From Mesocentrotus franciscanus (Eukaryota > Echinodermata > Echinoidea > Camarodonta > Strongylocentrotidae), in assembly GCA_037976565.1 (NCBI GenBank), contig CP137682.1, positions 17,886,751 to 17,950,750 of the forward strand: 64,000 nucleotides of DNA, given 5' to 3'. The notes below the pieces were generated by a model, which made no database searches, was not told the DNA's origin, and saw only the letters and a list, made by a program, of their open reading frames with translations. Below, piece after piece: positions 43,741-56,680 of the stretch. Both the position numbers and the translations under genes were made by a program. Within the stretch, counting starts at the first letter, position 1. Each line of letters starts with the position of its first letter.

Positions 43741-45769
43741 ACATAATTAAACCAAAATTATGTTAAGTATATTAATTCGTGACTGCGAGGGCGGGAAAAA
43801 CTTGGTTGGGGTCACAGTAGTAGTAGAGGAACGGTAGTTTCTAAGGACTTTGATGGATGAAAATTATCATCCCAATATATGCTTGGGGGCTTTTTTCCTA
43901 GTAGACATGGATTTTTCTGATGTTTATGCAGGTTATGTGCATGCCGAAGAAGCATCCTGTAAATGTCCCACATAATTTTTTTTCCGGGGTGCTAGAGTAT
44001 CTGTGATATTGGATCATTTTGTAATGTGCTTCCCTCTTCCTCTTTCCTACTTAGGTCCCTACATTTGATAATTGCCTTATCCTCCATTACAAAGATTTCA
44101 ATATCAACTTTTTTTCTTACCTCAACTTCTCCAGGTTTCGAGAAGAAAGACGGCATCAAGGCATTTCAAGGCACGAAGAAGACATTTGGAGATGAATAGA
44201 ACATTTCTTCTATGGTGCTCTATGAAAGACTTTAAGATCATGATTTGAATGATATGTTGTTACCTTCATAACCTTCAAGTGCCATGCCAAACTTGACATT
44301 TCAGCAGATCGAACATTAACATTAGAGATCATCATCCTGTCATCCCCTGGCATCAGCTGTTTGACTTTTAACATCATGTTGTTTGTTCACAGTATTGCCA
44401 AATGAGTTACGAGTGTCAGATTTTATAGTACTTATATCCCGATTTCAATTTGACATTCGTGCTTCAATTTTATTGGAAATGTTTGGACTGAGAAGGAGAG
44501 AGATGGTGAAACAAAAGAGGTAGAAATGAGATGTTGCAGAGATGCCAGATTTGATGTCTGCCCTCGCAGGGGGTTGATGAATTGGAATAATCAAATACAC
44601 AAAGGAAAGACATGAGTTAAACAGTTTTTTTTTCATTATATGATCTTGCTCCAAATTATTGTGAAAGTACTCCACTAAAACTTTTTTCTAAAGCTGCACT
44701 TAAAAGCCGAAAAGAGAGGTGGTTATTGCAGTTATTATCTTGTTTGATTTTCTTGGTGTCTAAGAAATATACATGTATTCAAATTAAAGTAATGTCACTG
44801 ACAATGGGTAAATCAATAAATGGTAGAATCAATTGCAAGCTATTCTTGTTTAACGGCGGGACCGAGTCTATGAAGGTCATGGAATGTCAGAGGTCAGGCT
44901 TCAGCTTCATCCAGTTCTTCACGTTGCATTTCAATTGGACATTTTGAAATTATTGTTGTGTCTGTCAGTTGCATAATACATGTACATGTAAATATTTTCC
45001 TTGATATATGCTTCTCTCAATATGTAATGCTAAATATATGCTGTATATCACATCGTGTAGCTCTTTTAATACGTGTATATGTTCTTTTCTCTTCATCAAA
45101 ATGTCTGACATACTAGCTGTGAAGACCTTTGAATTTTTAAGGATGTTAACATTTTGTTTTTTATAGTTTAAAAAGAAGGGAGAGAAACACTGTATAATGT
45201 ATTTTTTTTATTAATGTCGTTTGAGATTGGATAATGCACAGTCATTTAATATGATGAATGATAAGTAAAAGGAATAAAAACAATATTCAAATTTGATTGG
45301 ACATACTTTTCATCTGCGAGTCAGAGTTTAAGGTCCACCCTGATATAAATTTCACATAAATGGATAAATGAGAGCAAAATACTATGTAAATGGTTTAACG
45401 ACTAGAAAAATAAAAACCAAAAATAAATATCATTACGGCAAAGCCAAATTGCAATGATTTTTACAACGACCTAGTTCATAGAAAAAAGGTTACCATTCAT
45501 TCAAAATGGTTTATTCAAATACTTTCCTCGCGACCGCAGGGCCGAATTGCGAAAGTTTACAATTACAATGTCAATAAAAAGGCATTAAAGTATCATGAAT
45601 AGAATAAAAGCAACCGCATAGAGTGATAAAGAAATTAATGGGCATTAAAATCAATAAGACATGTTGAATTTAATAAGGTAAAATATGACGATAGAGGGAA
45701 AAGGAAATATCCAGCAATGATGAAAAAGAGCGAGAAGCAAAAGGGGCAGTAACGAGAGGGGGAAAAAGA

Positions 45770-45801
<32 letters not shown>

Positions 45802-45970
45802 GAGAGAGATGAGATAGAGAAGGATAGAAACGGAGTAAAAGGGAAGGACAAAGGAAGAGTTAAAGTGACTCTGTATCATTGTTGATGGTTGATGAAAAAA
45901 CTGCGTAATTTTTGCATGAAATTTTACTTATTATATTCCTTTTACTGAACTAACTCTCTAACATGCAAGA
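43741..45970. other. Noncoding stretch
   Basis: No exon or recognisable element. A (GT)n(GA)n block lies at about 45,770-45,801. Short open frames have no domain. Confidence 0.5.
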
Positions 45971-45974
45971 AAAT

Positions 45975-46392
45975 CCTGGAAAAATTCTCAAACCACGAAG
46001 ATATTTATGGTTTTCTTTGAAGGCGTCACTGCATGTGCGACACCTTCTAACAGTAAATTCTCCCAACCATTTTTGAATTTTCCCAACCGTTTCTCCATGA
46101 AAATAAGACATAAGACATTCCTTAAAAGTCTTTCAACACTTAAATGTCTGGATTGGTATATAGAAGCCAATTCATTGCTTTGTGAAGATTTACACTCACC
46201 TACAAAATAATCAAAATTGTGGTTGGGTGAATTAAGGAATCGATCAGATCAGTTTTTCCCAATTTTTAACATTAATAATGGTTTGTTTTTACTCAATTTT
46301 TCAGATTATATTTAATTGTACATCTAGCATTGAAGTCACTACCTTAGCACCATTTTCTCTCATCTGAACAATGTTACCTAGTCCCTAGAGAG
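45975..46392 (-). mobile_element. Internally deleted copy of the 26.9-27.8 kb repeat
   Basis: On the minus strand it reads ACATTTAAGTGTTGAAAG, TCTTATTTTCATGGAGAAAC, GGTTGGGAAAATTCAAAAAT and ACCATAAATATCTTCGTGGT. The middle ~520 bases with the RTE-like coding sequence are missing. The short frame through it ends KTINIFVV. Confidence 0.85.
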
Positions 46393-47587
46393 TAACATTT
46401 GAAGATCCCAACTCTAGAATTTCTTTAGCAAACTACTCTCCATTTGTTTTGAGCGAACGATATTTATTTCCCCTTTCGCAATAGAACTTATTTTCTTTAA
46501 TCTGCACCCAAAATCGATTGAATTATGTAATAACATAAACTTGTATGAATACTTACTCTACATTTCATACAATGTTTTCATACAGAGCAAATTAAGAGGG
46601 CTGAGGAGAGCGGAGTTGAAAATAATAGGAAGCCTAAATGCTTCACAACTCTACTTTCCTGGTTTTCATCGGACTTGACTGAAGTCTTCTGACCCTTTTC
46701 TCTTACGTTTTGTCCCATTTATTCAAATCTACTTTATGTCGGGATGGACCTTTCATTATATAATATACCGTTAAGAACTAAATTATTCATACCCTCGCCA
46801 AGTTTTGACATTTTTCAAGTACATGTATGTGAAAAATTGATTTGTCCCGATTTATGTTTCTTGAGAATGTAGCATCTTTACATATTTAGTATTCAACAAA
46901 GGCCCTAATTCGTCCACCTTTCATTCTTGAGTTACGAAAAACACAAAACACACATCAAATTTTCAAGGAGTATGAATTGTTCAGTTCAGTTTCGCATTCA
47001 GTTTAATATTTATTTTATACTTTCAAAAACACAAGTCTCCACATTAACTTCATTTATTTTTGAGATGGGGTTCATGTTGAGCAAAAGACTGATGAAAGTT
47101 TGAATGGGATCGGACAAAAAAAATAAGAAAGTTATGAATTTTCAAAGTTGTAATCACTATACGTATGGACACTTCAAATCGGCTGAATCGGTATAATGTC
47201 ACTGTGACGTAGTGCCGGACAACTTTCCCATTTGCTTCGACACACAAAATGACTAAAATGTTAATTGTTCATAATTTATGGCTCAGGATGGTCTTTTCTT
47301 TTTAGAGAACCCCACAATATGATATCCATAATATATTTCAAGTACAGGTGCCCCAAGGCACTAATTAAGGAGAAGAAAAAAACAATTTATGATACATGTA
47401 ATCTTGCACACGACAAAATGGGAGAGTTGTAAACTGACCAAATTGACATATGAGATATTTCCTAAAGATTGAGTGATCTCGTATTTCAAACAATTTTAAC
47501 TCCCTTATCATTGGTCAGATTTATTTCAAATTTTCGCCGTTCTGTTTCTCTCGATTTCCTTTCATACAAACGAACTCGTAAAAATGT
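46393..47587. other. Noncoding with two dispersed repeat segments
   Basis: 46,790-47,090 is related to 39,845-40,500. About 47,090-47,215 matches a single end of the TTAA MITE family (AAGTTATGAATTTTCAAAG, TGACGTAGTG). No gene. Confidence 0.5.
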
Positions 47588-48302
47588 TGGATGTCAGTCA
47601 GTCACTCAATAGTGTCGGACAGTGAAGTCTAAAAGGTAAACGGGTTTCCTTGCATAATTTGAATAATAGGACACTGCTAATGTTTAAATTTCACAGATAG
47701 GACATACATGACATATTCATAATTCCTGCAAAGTTCTACAGAACCGGCATGCGAGCTGTATTCGTTTTAAACTAGGAGAACAAGAGACCTCTGTCTAACT
47801 TTCTCTAAGCTGTTAAAGGTACTATGTCCCATTTGCAAGCCCAAAAAATGAAAAGGTTAAATTCCAACGCCATTTGAAAGACAATACTAATTTAGAACTT
47901 CCCTCAAAACAAAAGGGTTTGAAAATGGCTTTAAGTGGGAAAATAACGACCATTAGTTGTCGAATCGACTTAAGTGATTGCAATCACCTAAGTAATAGTC
48001 TGATTTTCAGACCCTTTTACCGAAAGGTCGTACGTTTTATGCTGCACAAAGATTCAATAAGTTTAATTTTGGCCATTACAAGTAGTGGGTTATTGATGTA
48101 GACAAATGCTCATGTACCTGTTACAGCTCATTTTATGTATGCTATTACCAAAGATAAAAGATGTCAGTCAGTCACTCAATAGTGAAGTCTAAAAGGTAAA
48201 CGGATTTCCTTGCATAATTTGGATAATAGGACACTGCTAATGTTTAAATTTCACAGATAGGACATACATGACATATTCATAATTCATGCAAAGTTCTACA
48301 GA
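47588..48302. repeat. ~150-bp direct repeat separated by ~420 bp
   Basis: 47,588-47,742 and 48,160-48,302 share GATGTCAGTCAGTCACTCAA, TAGGACACTGCTAATGTTTA and AATTTCACAGATAGGACATA with few differences. A 12-base segment near TCGGACAG is absent from the second. The spacer has no recognised function. Confidence 0.9.
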
Positions 48303-48599
48303 ATTTGATGTTGGCTGCAAAGGGGACATAGTATCTTTAAACTCGACCAAGACCAAGGCTCGAGTAAAACTGCAACTGCATTTCATGAGGAACAGTATAG
48401 GCTTTCAAGTTTCAATCATCCTAAAATTACTGATCATGGAGCTTTCGGGTTTGGTGCTTAAATCAAACACATTCAAGAATTACGAAGTGAGAGTAGAGAC
48501 TTAATCATTTCATACGGCATAAAGTATCAAGTTCTAAAACTACTAAACTAGGACGATATATTCGGCATGTTCTGCATTTGAATACTTGAACTAAAAGTG
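48303..48599. other. Noncoding
   Basis: Nothing recognised. Confidence 0.4.
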
Positions 48600-48870
48600 T
48601 TTGAGACATATAACATAGATTTTGTGATGCACGTATTTTGAGTGATCATATTACCAACCAGATAAAAACAAACATGTTCATCATAACATATTCTTGTTTC
48701 TAAAATACAACATCAGACATTTACATCAGTGAGCTATGAACCTATACAATCATAGGCTTTTAGTATTCCCCTGATTTGTGCTTGGCCTGACCAATATAAT
48801 GGGAACATCTCCACCCCACCACATACTTTTCTTCTTATTATTATTTCTTCTCCCTTTTCTTCTTCTTCTT

Positions 48871-50980
48871 CAAGTTTCAAGTTTCAAGTTTTTATTGTCC
48901 CACATTTTACAAAAAATATAGACATACATATAAAATAAAAAATAAACAATACATGTAAATGAGCACGTCTCAATGATTCTCAATTCATATAATAGATTAA
49001 TAAGTAGAACGTGAGGAACCTATTAAAGAAGTGTTTGTAAGGTCTCTGAAAAAAATAAGTATTGTACATGAAAAAACCGTAGCAATAAAGAACGACGTAA
49101 TTTAGAGGGGAGAATTTAGAACACAATGGAATAAGGAAATTTGTATACAAAATAATGCATTAGCACCAATACCCAGAGTCACCCGGTTAAAATGCGTAGT
49201 CACCCGAGCAATTCAGTTAGCATAGCACAAAGTAATTTGTTTAATATATACATTAAAAAACCGGAACATGCATCATTAATTAACAATTAAGATTAGCATT
49301 GAAGAAAAAAGGACTGGGGAGGGCAAACAAATTATATTAGATGTAAGAATTTAAAAGAAAAACTCGAAGTTTGCGTTTAAAGCAATTTAACGATGGTGCT
49401 TCCTTAACCTCCGAATCCAAACCATTCCAAAAAGAGGGACCGGTATACATGATTGTTTTTTGGGCAAAAACTGTCCGAATTGGGGGGGGGGGAGGGTGGA
49501 AATTGTCCCTTTGTCCTGTGGAGTGAATAACGCTGTTTAAAGCGAACATAGGAGGGAATATATTGGGAAAATCTTCCTTACTTAGCTGATACATGAAAAT
49601 TCCGAGGAAATAATTGTATAAATCAGATACTTTCAGAAAACGATTTGCAAGAAGAAAAAAAACGTTAGTGTGTGCCTGGAAACCTGCCAGATTTATTATT
49701 CTTATTGCTCTTTTTTGGATCATGAAAATCGAATTGATTTTTGTTTTTGCACAATTTCCCCACGCTAGCACCCCGTAATTTAGATAAGGTAATAACAGAG
49801 TTGAATATAATATTTAAGACATGAGATGAAAAATAAGATTTCAACTTATTTATGGCACCTACGTTCCTAGAAAACAGAGTGCATAAATGATCAATTTGAG
49901 TATTCCATGTTGGTTTACAGTCGATAAAAATACCAAGAAATTTAGTAAAGTTTATCTGGGTTAAGGGTAAACCATTAACCAAGACTTGTCCTGGTAGCTC
50001 AGATAGTGTATTGCTGAAAATCATAAAATTAGTTTTATTCAGATTCAGGGACAATTTGTTTGCTTGTTTCCATTCAACTACAAAAAGCAATTCAAAATTC
50101 AGGGAATCAAGAAGAATTCTAGCATTGGGATGTGAGCAGAAAATGCTTGAGTCGTCTGCAAAGTGTAGAACTGTGGATGAATTTATTATCCAATTTATAT
50201 AGAAGAAAAAATAAGCGGGCCCAAACGAGAGCCTTGTGGTACCCCACAAGTTATTGATCCAATACTTGAGTTACAATCATTAATAGAAACAAATTGGGTT
50301 CTGTTGGTAAGGTAATTCTTGAACCACTCCAAGGCCGTTCCTCGAATGCCATAATAGGCAAGTTTATATAGTAAAATTTCGTGATTAATAGTGTCAAAGG
50401 CCTTGGAGAAGTCCAGAAAAATACCAACCGTGTGTGAATTATTATCAATTGCCTTGGCTACTTTATCAATCAATAATAAAATAGCGAGTATGGTTGAGTG
50501 TTTTTGTTGAAAACCGAACTGGTGATTTGTCAAAATATTGTATCCAGTAAGGAACTTAATGGTACGGGTATATACAATTGTTTCAAGTAATTTAGAAAAA
50601 GTTGTCAACAAAGATATTGGTCGATAATTTCCTCAATCCTCTTTATTCCCTTTTTTGAAAATTGGGATAACCTTTGCAACTTTCATTTTACTAGGGACGA
50701 TACCGTTTAGCAATGATATATTAAAAATATGAGTTAAAGGGAAACTATTTCGTGAATGACTTTTTTAAGAAGAAAATTTGAAATACCGTCATATCCTGCG
50801 CTCTTTTTTGGATCCATATTCGACACAATATCAATTACTTCTGTTTCCTGAATAGGAAGAAAGAATATAGATCGAGAATTTCGATTCTTTAAAAACGTAT
50901 AGAAAGGTTTAGTGGGCGTGGGAATGTTGTCAGCGAGATTCGGACCAATATTTGCAAAATATGAATTGAAAGTTTCTTCT
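48871..50980 (-). mobile_element. 5'-truncated non-LTR retrotransposon, minus strand
   Basis: Reads from the (TTC)n tract (about 50,975) to an (ACTTGAA)n tail at 48,871. It encodes, in broken frames, TFNSYFANIGPNLAD, then FGFQQKHSTILAILLLIDKV, FLDFSKAFDTINHEILLYKL, VPQGSRLGPL, HFADDSSIF (RT active site) and RAIRIINLAGFQAHTNVFF. The endonuclease is missing. The gene order and the short tandem tail fit the CR1/L2/Jockey-like group. At least three frame breaks make it inactive. Confidence 0.88.
50195..50611 (-). pseudogene. Reverse transcriptase fragment (fingers/palm)
   Basis: 139-codon frame with the RT block DFSKAFDTINHEIL and the VPQGSRLGPL block, stopping shortly after it. The FADD block continues in the next frame (49,665-50,249) and the C-terminal part in 49,337-49,771. 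Confidence 0.9.
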
Positions 50981-51160
50981 TCTCCTTCTTCTTCTTCTCC
51001 TTCTTCTTCTTCTTCTGTTTCTTCTTCTCCTTTTTCTTCTTCTCTTCTTCTTCTTCTTCTTCTCCTTCTCCTTCTCCTTCTTCTCCTCCTTCTCCTTCTT
51101 CCCATTTTTTGCATTGACGACTTATTCCTTCTCCTTCTTTTCCTTAGGTGACTATACATT
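50980..51160. repeat. (TTC)n tract remnant in copy 2
   Basis: TTC/CTC triplets followed by CCTTCTTTTCCTTAGGTGACTATAC, shared in part with 41,060-41,090 in copy 1. Confidence 0.85.
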
Positions 51161-54100
51161 TCACTTTTACATATAAACTCCAGAAGTCTGAACAAAAATT
51201 TCGAATACGTTGAAAATCTTTTACACTCTTTAAATAATTTTGCATTTTCCGTCATTGGAATAAGTGAGACATGGTTACATCAGAATTCTCCAGATTTGTT
51301 CAATTTGCCTAATTATAAGTTGATTAGGGAAGATCGCAAAGGAAGAAGGGGTGGCGGTGTTGCGTTTTATATTGCACAAAACCTAAATTTCAAAATCCGT
51401 TCCGATGTTAAACTAACACAAGCGGAATCATTATTTATTGAAATTAATAACTCAAATGTCAAAAATGTCATTATAGGTTTAATTTATAGACCCCCTGACT
51501 CCTATTGTGAATTATTCTGTGACGAACTGGATTTTTATCTTCATAAATAGGGGATGAAAATAAACACATTTTTATCCTTGGTGACTTTAACATCAACTTT
51601 TCCCCCTCATCTGATAACAGTAACTCAACCAATTATATGCAGTTGATGCAATCATACGACTTTTTATAATAATATAGAATTGCTGAAACAGGATTTATTT
51701 TTAGAGGGATGGGCTGATGTATATAATGTAAATGAGGTCAATATCGCATATAAACATTTTAGTAACAAATTGCAATATTATTATGAAAAAAATATCCCTT
51801 TATAGGCAAAATGAAAAATAAGCGAAATAAACCCAGGAATCCTTGGATAACGAAACGTTTATTGAAATCAATACAAACACGCAATCGCCTCTACAAATTA
51901 CACTTACGCAATCCTACTGACACTAACCTAAACACATATAAAATTTATCGCAACAAATTAACAAAACTAATTCGTACATCCCGTAGATTGCATTTTTCTA
52001 ATAGAATAAAAAAGGCCAGTTCAAACACTAATGCAACTTGGAAAATCATCAAAGAGGTTATGGGGAAAAAACAGATCCCCCACCCACGGATAATATCACA
52101 TTAAATGGCACTAAAATACATGATCATATATAGTCTTCATGCAAATTCATTTAATTCATTTTTTACGAATATCGGCCCTGAAGTCGCCAGCAAAATTAAC
52201 AGAACTCGCGCTCACTTTACAGACTATCTTTCCAATAAAAACCAAGAGTCTCTCTTTTTAAACCCGACAAATCCTAGCGAAATTATTAGTATTACCCAAT
52301 CTCTTAACAACTCAAAATCTCACGGTTTCGATAAAATAAGTATGTCTCTCCTAAAAGAAATAATTTACCCACTTGCAAAGCCTCTAACTCACATATTTAA
52401 TCACTCGTTATCACAAGGTGTTTTCCTGATCTATTAAAAATAGCTAAAGTCAATCCCATTCTTAAAAAAAATGATCCCCACGAAATTAGTAACTATCGTC
52501 CAATTTCCCTACTTCCAAGTATATCCAAAGTCTTAGAAAAAATCGTTCATAATAGGCTACATAAATTTATCACTAAACACAAAATACTCAATTCAAATCA
52601 ATATGGCTTCAGGAAAAATTACTCAACTGACCTAGCATTAATTCAAATTTATGACAAAATTACAAGTGCCATAGCTAACAAAGAACATGTTATAGGTATA
52701 TTCTGTGACTTGAGTAAAGCATTCGATACGCTCAATCACACTATTCTACTCTCCAAACTCAGTCATTATGGAATTCGGGGTCAGCCACTCTTATGGTTTA
52801 AAGATTATTTAACAAACAGAAAACAATATGTTACATTCAATAGTTATGATTCTGATCCTCTTTTGATTCAATGCGGTGTTCCTCTTAGGTCCACTATTAT
52901 TTCTTCTTTATGTAAATGATATTATCAATACATCCCCCTCTTCTTTCTTTTATCTTATTTGCCGATGACACAAATATATTTTATTCTCATAAAGACCTCA
53001 ATTCTTTAAACAATATTTTGAATTATGAAATTAACAAAGTATCAAACTGGTTTATTTCCAATAAACTTTCTCTTAATACAAAAAAACCCATTTCATGTAT
53101 TTTAAACATCATTCTCATAATACAGATACACCGATATATACTAAAATCAATGATATGCTGCTAGAGAAGAAAACTAAGTCCAAGTTTTTGGGAGTACTTA
53201 TAGATGAAACTTTGACTTGGAATGAGCATTTACACCACGTTACAATGTCCATTTCCAAAAGTATTGGAATAATCTCCAAGCTAAAGTTTCTTCTACCCCA
53301 TGCAACCTTATTTCTACTTTATAATACGCTAGTTCTCCCGTATATAACATATTGTAATATTGTATGGGCAAATTGTGGTTCGACAAAAATTAATTCTATT
53401 TTTAAACTGCAAAAGAAGGCCATACGTATTTGTACAGGTTCGCATTTCTTAGCTCACACTGATCCTTTATTTTACAAACTTAAAACACTAAAAATTGTCG
53501 ATTTGAACACTATTCAAGTAGCAGTCATTATGTTTAAGTACATTTATAATCAACTTCCACCATCCTTTGATAACATGTTTAGGTTTAATAGTTCTGTTCA
53601 TTCGTACCCTACTCGCATATCTGGAAACTTCCACCTTACAAATCCCAAATTATCAATAAATCACAAATCTATTAGACATTCTGGTCCGGACATTTGGAAT
53701 AATTTTCCCGACAACATAAAGTCCTGTTCAACTATCTACTCCTTAAAAGCTACACTTAAGCGACAAATAATACAATCATACGCTCCCCACTCTTTAAATT
53801 AGTATAAATCCGTGACTTATTTTATACTTTAGCATGCAACTGCTTTCTGCACCCACACCTGCACTTGCACTGCACCCACTTGATCACTCAGTTTTCCCAA
53901 GAGAGTTATGTCGACAATTTTTTTTTTTTATGAGGCCACCATCCATCTCCAGCCTAACCGCTCACGATGGTGGTCTCCTGCGTTCTAAATTACCTCTCTA
54001 ATTTATTGAAAAATGTTTACTATGTATTTGTTATCTTTTGTGTATGCTTCGTACATGTTTATTGTATGATATAATTGTACATGACCTTCTATTTAATTAC

Positions 54101-54220
54101 TTTTGTAAACATGTTATTTATTGTATTTGTTATTGTTCGAATTTTTGTAATTTGAGTTTGAATTTGTATCTTTTTGAACGCAGAAATAAAAACAATGAAA
54201 TAAACAAACAAACAAACATA
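51160..54220 (+). mobile_element. Non-LTR retrotransposon, plus strand, decayed
   Basis: Starts 5'-truncated within the endonuclease: SVIGISETWLHQ, NYKLIREDRKGRRGGGVAFY, LIYRPP, and GDFN in another frame. It continues with NPWITKRLLKSIQTRNRLYK, SFNSFFTNIGPEV, NYRPISLLPSISK, DLSKAFDTLNHTILLSKLSH, FADDTNIFYSH and CNIVWANCGSTKINSIFKLQ, ending at a stop near 53,802. Then a 3' UTR and (AAAC)n tail to about 54,218. At least five stops or frameshifts and an internal deletion near 51,660. It is a different family from the minus-strand copy, of the same CR1/L2/Jockey-like type. Confidence 0.88.
53095..53802 (+). pseudogene. C-terminal part of the retrotransposon ORF2
   Basis: The longest remaining frame (235 codons): KFLGVLIDETLTWNEHLHHV, AIRICTGSHFLAHTDPLFYK and HSGPDIWNNFPDNIKSC. 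This is the thumb/C-terminal domain of the element's reverse transcriptase protein. Confidence 0.9.
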
Positions 54221-55427
54221 TTGCTTTGCTGCTGAAATCCCGGCGGCCCTCCGAAGTCTATAAAGGGGGCGGGGGAGGGGGTAATTTTTTTAACCTCTTT
54301 AGACGTTTTTTTTTCTTTCTTGTTCATTAATTTAACCCTATTACGAGGGGGCATGGCCGTTCGATCCCTCTGGATCCGTCTTTGATAGATGAACATGGTT
54401 TATTCTGTGAGCAAAGAATATAAATGCGTCAATCAAGTTAAATCAAGTTAAAGGTAATGGAAAAGCAAGAGATATAAGGGTAGAAATGTGTGCGTATGTG
54501 TGTGTATGTGCGTGAGAGAGAGAGAGAGAGAGAAAAGGAAAGAGACCACAAGATATACACCTTCGTGCATAAAATAAAATTTAAAAAACTGTGAAGACGA
54601 TGCATTAAGCAATTTTTCTTCTCCTTTTCTGTCTCTTTCCTTGCTTTCATTTTTTTCTCTTTTTTTGTTGCTTTCTTTTCCTGATTTTTGATTTGTTATA
54701 TTTCTTCTTTTTAGTTCAATCAACATGATCGAGTATTGCTAGTAACTGTGAGAACTCGTGTGTTTGTCGGACCATGGACCTTCCCATAAACTTCAGATTG
54801 GTCTACATGTATTTAAAACACTACCGAAAAGACATTTAAAAAAAGATCAACCCAAGGCTATTTAATTAGCCTTCTGCGTCATCTATTGAAATGTATGAAC
54901 ACGACAATGACATCATTACATAATCTGAACACGAAATTGTGTTTAAGATGATTTTTTGGGGAAAGCCTTTAGTAATCGTGTTGAATGATTGAAATCCTAA
55001 TACAAATAGTGCCGCTCGATGAACATGTGGAAAGTTGATTGTACATTGTGTATTAACATGTAGGCCTACATACCTTTGATATCCAATCGTCACTTTTAAA
55101 TCTCAATAAATCGAGTACATTGTAGACACAAATACAGTTCACAACTAAATTATTAATTCCCTTGTAAATTTGACGTTTTGTGTGTTGTTCGTAAAGAATG
55201 AAAGATAGACTGGATGAATGAGGGCCTTTGTTGAATGCTTTTAGATGTAAGCTTTAATATTTCACATTCTTAAGAAACAAAAATCGGGACAAATCACATT
55301 TTTCATATACATAACAAATTATAAAACTTGGTAAGGGTATGAATAATTTAGTTGTTGACTGTATACCTCGATCGACGCCCGGTTTTGACCGATGAACAAT
55401 TTATTAAGCATATTAAATTTAATCCCT

Positions 55428-56462
55428 TTACTTTATCTCTGACTCAGACATTTTCCCTGTGGGTGCTTCCATACCTCTCTTCGGGTTCTTGTTAGCAATG
55501 TTGCACGTAGACACCGTAGACATGGTTGACTGGACCTGTTCCTTTGCACCTCTGCAGCAAAACATCTTCTTCCATGCTCTCTGAAACTTGACATAGCGAA
55601 AGGAATAGATGATGGGATTTATCCAGGCATTGGCGAAGGCCAGCAGAACGGTGACGTCATAAAGGATGCCTTCAAATTGAACATGTTCCTTGAGATAGTA
55701 GTTCAAGCTGTAGATGTCATTGGGTGCCCAGCAGACTATGTAACAGACGAATACAATGAGGAGAGTTTCTAGGACGTTCCTTCGAGCGCGTTCCCGCAGG
55801 TTAACAGCATCGGCCTGTCCACGTAGACCACGACGAAGATGAACAGCTATTAAGACGTACAGGATGCTTATAATGCAGATGAGACCTAAGAATTGAATAC
55901 TGAATATCAACACCCCAATAACTTGTTTGAACTTCATATTAGGCCATACAAAAGTCAAGCATACCTGTCCGTCGATTCTTGTCAAGAAGAAAAAGAAAAC
56001 GTTGAACAAAATCCCATATACCCAAGGAATGACAGACAATGATGCCACTCGTTTTATGTTCATTCCTTGACGGTAGCGTACAGGATAAGCGATGGCATAG
56101 AATCGTTCAAATGTTATGACCACCAGGTTAACTGAGCTGGCGGTTACGGTCATCCAGAATGGATACCAAGTCATCCAAAAAGCACAGATGAACCTGTTAA
56201 TTAGCACAGGTTGAGATACGGTAAGGACGCCGGGTGCGAGGTTGAGCGCCAGCAGAAAAACCGATGTCATCAGGTCGATCAAGGATTGGTTGGCGATCAA
56301 CAAGTTTGTTGCATTCCGAAGATCTTTACTGTAACCAACGACAACCAGAACGAGTCCATTGTCGATTATACCACATAATCCAAATGCTATAAATACTGTG
56401 GTCGATATGATAGAGTGCGATTGAGACAATTCATTCTCACTTGATTCCGTTGACAAATTCAT
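55428..56462 (-). CDS. Class-A (rhodopsin-family) GPCR, copy 2, intronless
   Basis: 344 aa, a duplicate of the gene at 42,489. All signature residues are retained: IIDNGLV, SLIDLM, ERF, IPWVYG, CWAPND and NPIIY. Changes in the body are mostly conservative (for example I40V, T141S, G155V, N177K, F256Y, F267L). The C-terminal tail differs most: copy 2 has KEQVQSTMSTVSTCNIANKN and lacks the AYIC segment of copy 1. Differential change in the tail could alter arrestin or kinase contacts (inference). The 5' and 3' flanks are also duplicated, so regulation may be shared. Confidence 0.95.
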   Translation of the reverse strand: MNLSTESSENELSQSHSIISTTVFIAFGLCGIIDNGLVLVVVGYSKDLRNATNLLIANQSLIDLMTSVFLLALNLAPGVLTVSQPVLINRFICAFWMTWYPFWMTVTASSVNLVVITFERFYAIAYPVRYRQGMNIKRVASLSVIPWVYGILFNVFFFFLTRIDGQVCLTFVWPNMKFKQVIGVLIFSIQFLGLICIISILYVLIAVHLRRGLRGQADAVNLRERARRNVLETLLIVFVCYIVCWAPNDIYSLNYYLKEHVQFEGILYDVTVLLAFANAWINPIIYSFRYVKFQRAWKKMFCCRGAKEQVQSTMSTVSTCNIANKNPKRGMEAPTGKMSESEIK

Positions 56463-56680
56463 ATCTTAATCAGACAAGAAGGATTTATAGCCGGGAATTA
56501 ATGTACGTATGAGACTACGAAATAATGTCAAGAAATATTACAGATCTCAAAACTTCTGATCGTCATCGATGTGATCGTTCGCGATGTGCTGCAGTTTTTT
56601 CTAGGCAGAACCTTTTTAAACTAACCATCGCGTCTGTAATTTCCTGTACAAAGTCAGTTTGAGCATGCGGCGAGATTTTT

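Larger units (their letters stand above)
48600..56680. repeat. Segmental duplication, copy 2 (interrupted)
   Basis: Colinear with copy 1 at 48,600-48,870 and 54,220-56,680, including part of the (TTC)n tract and CCTTAGGTGACTATAC at 51,143. The intervening blocks are two non-LTR retrotransposons. Copy 1 lacks them, so they inserted after the duplication (or copy 1 lost them). Confidence 0.85.

Noticed and set aside
50734..51255. 173-aa Arg/Glu-rich frame as a novel protein
   Set aside because: It fuses a retrotransposon fragment to the translated (TTC)n tract.
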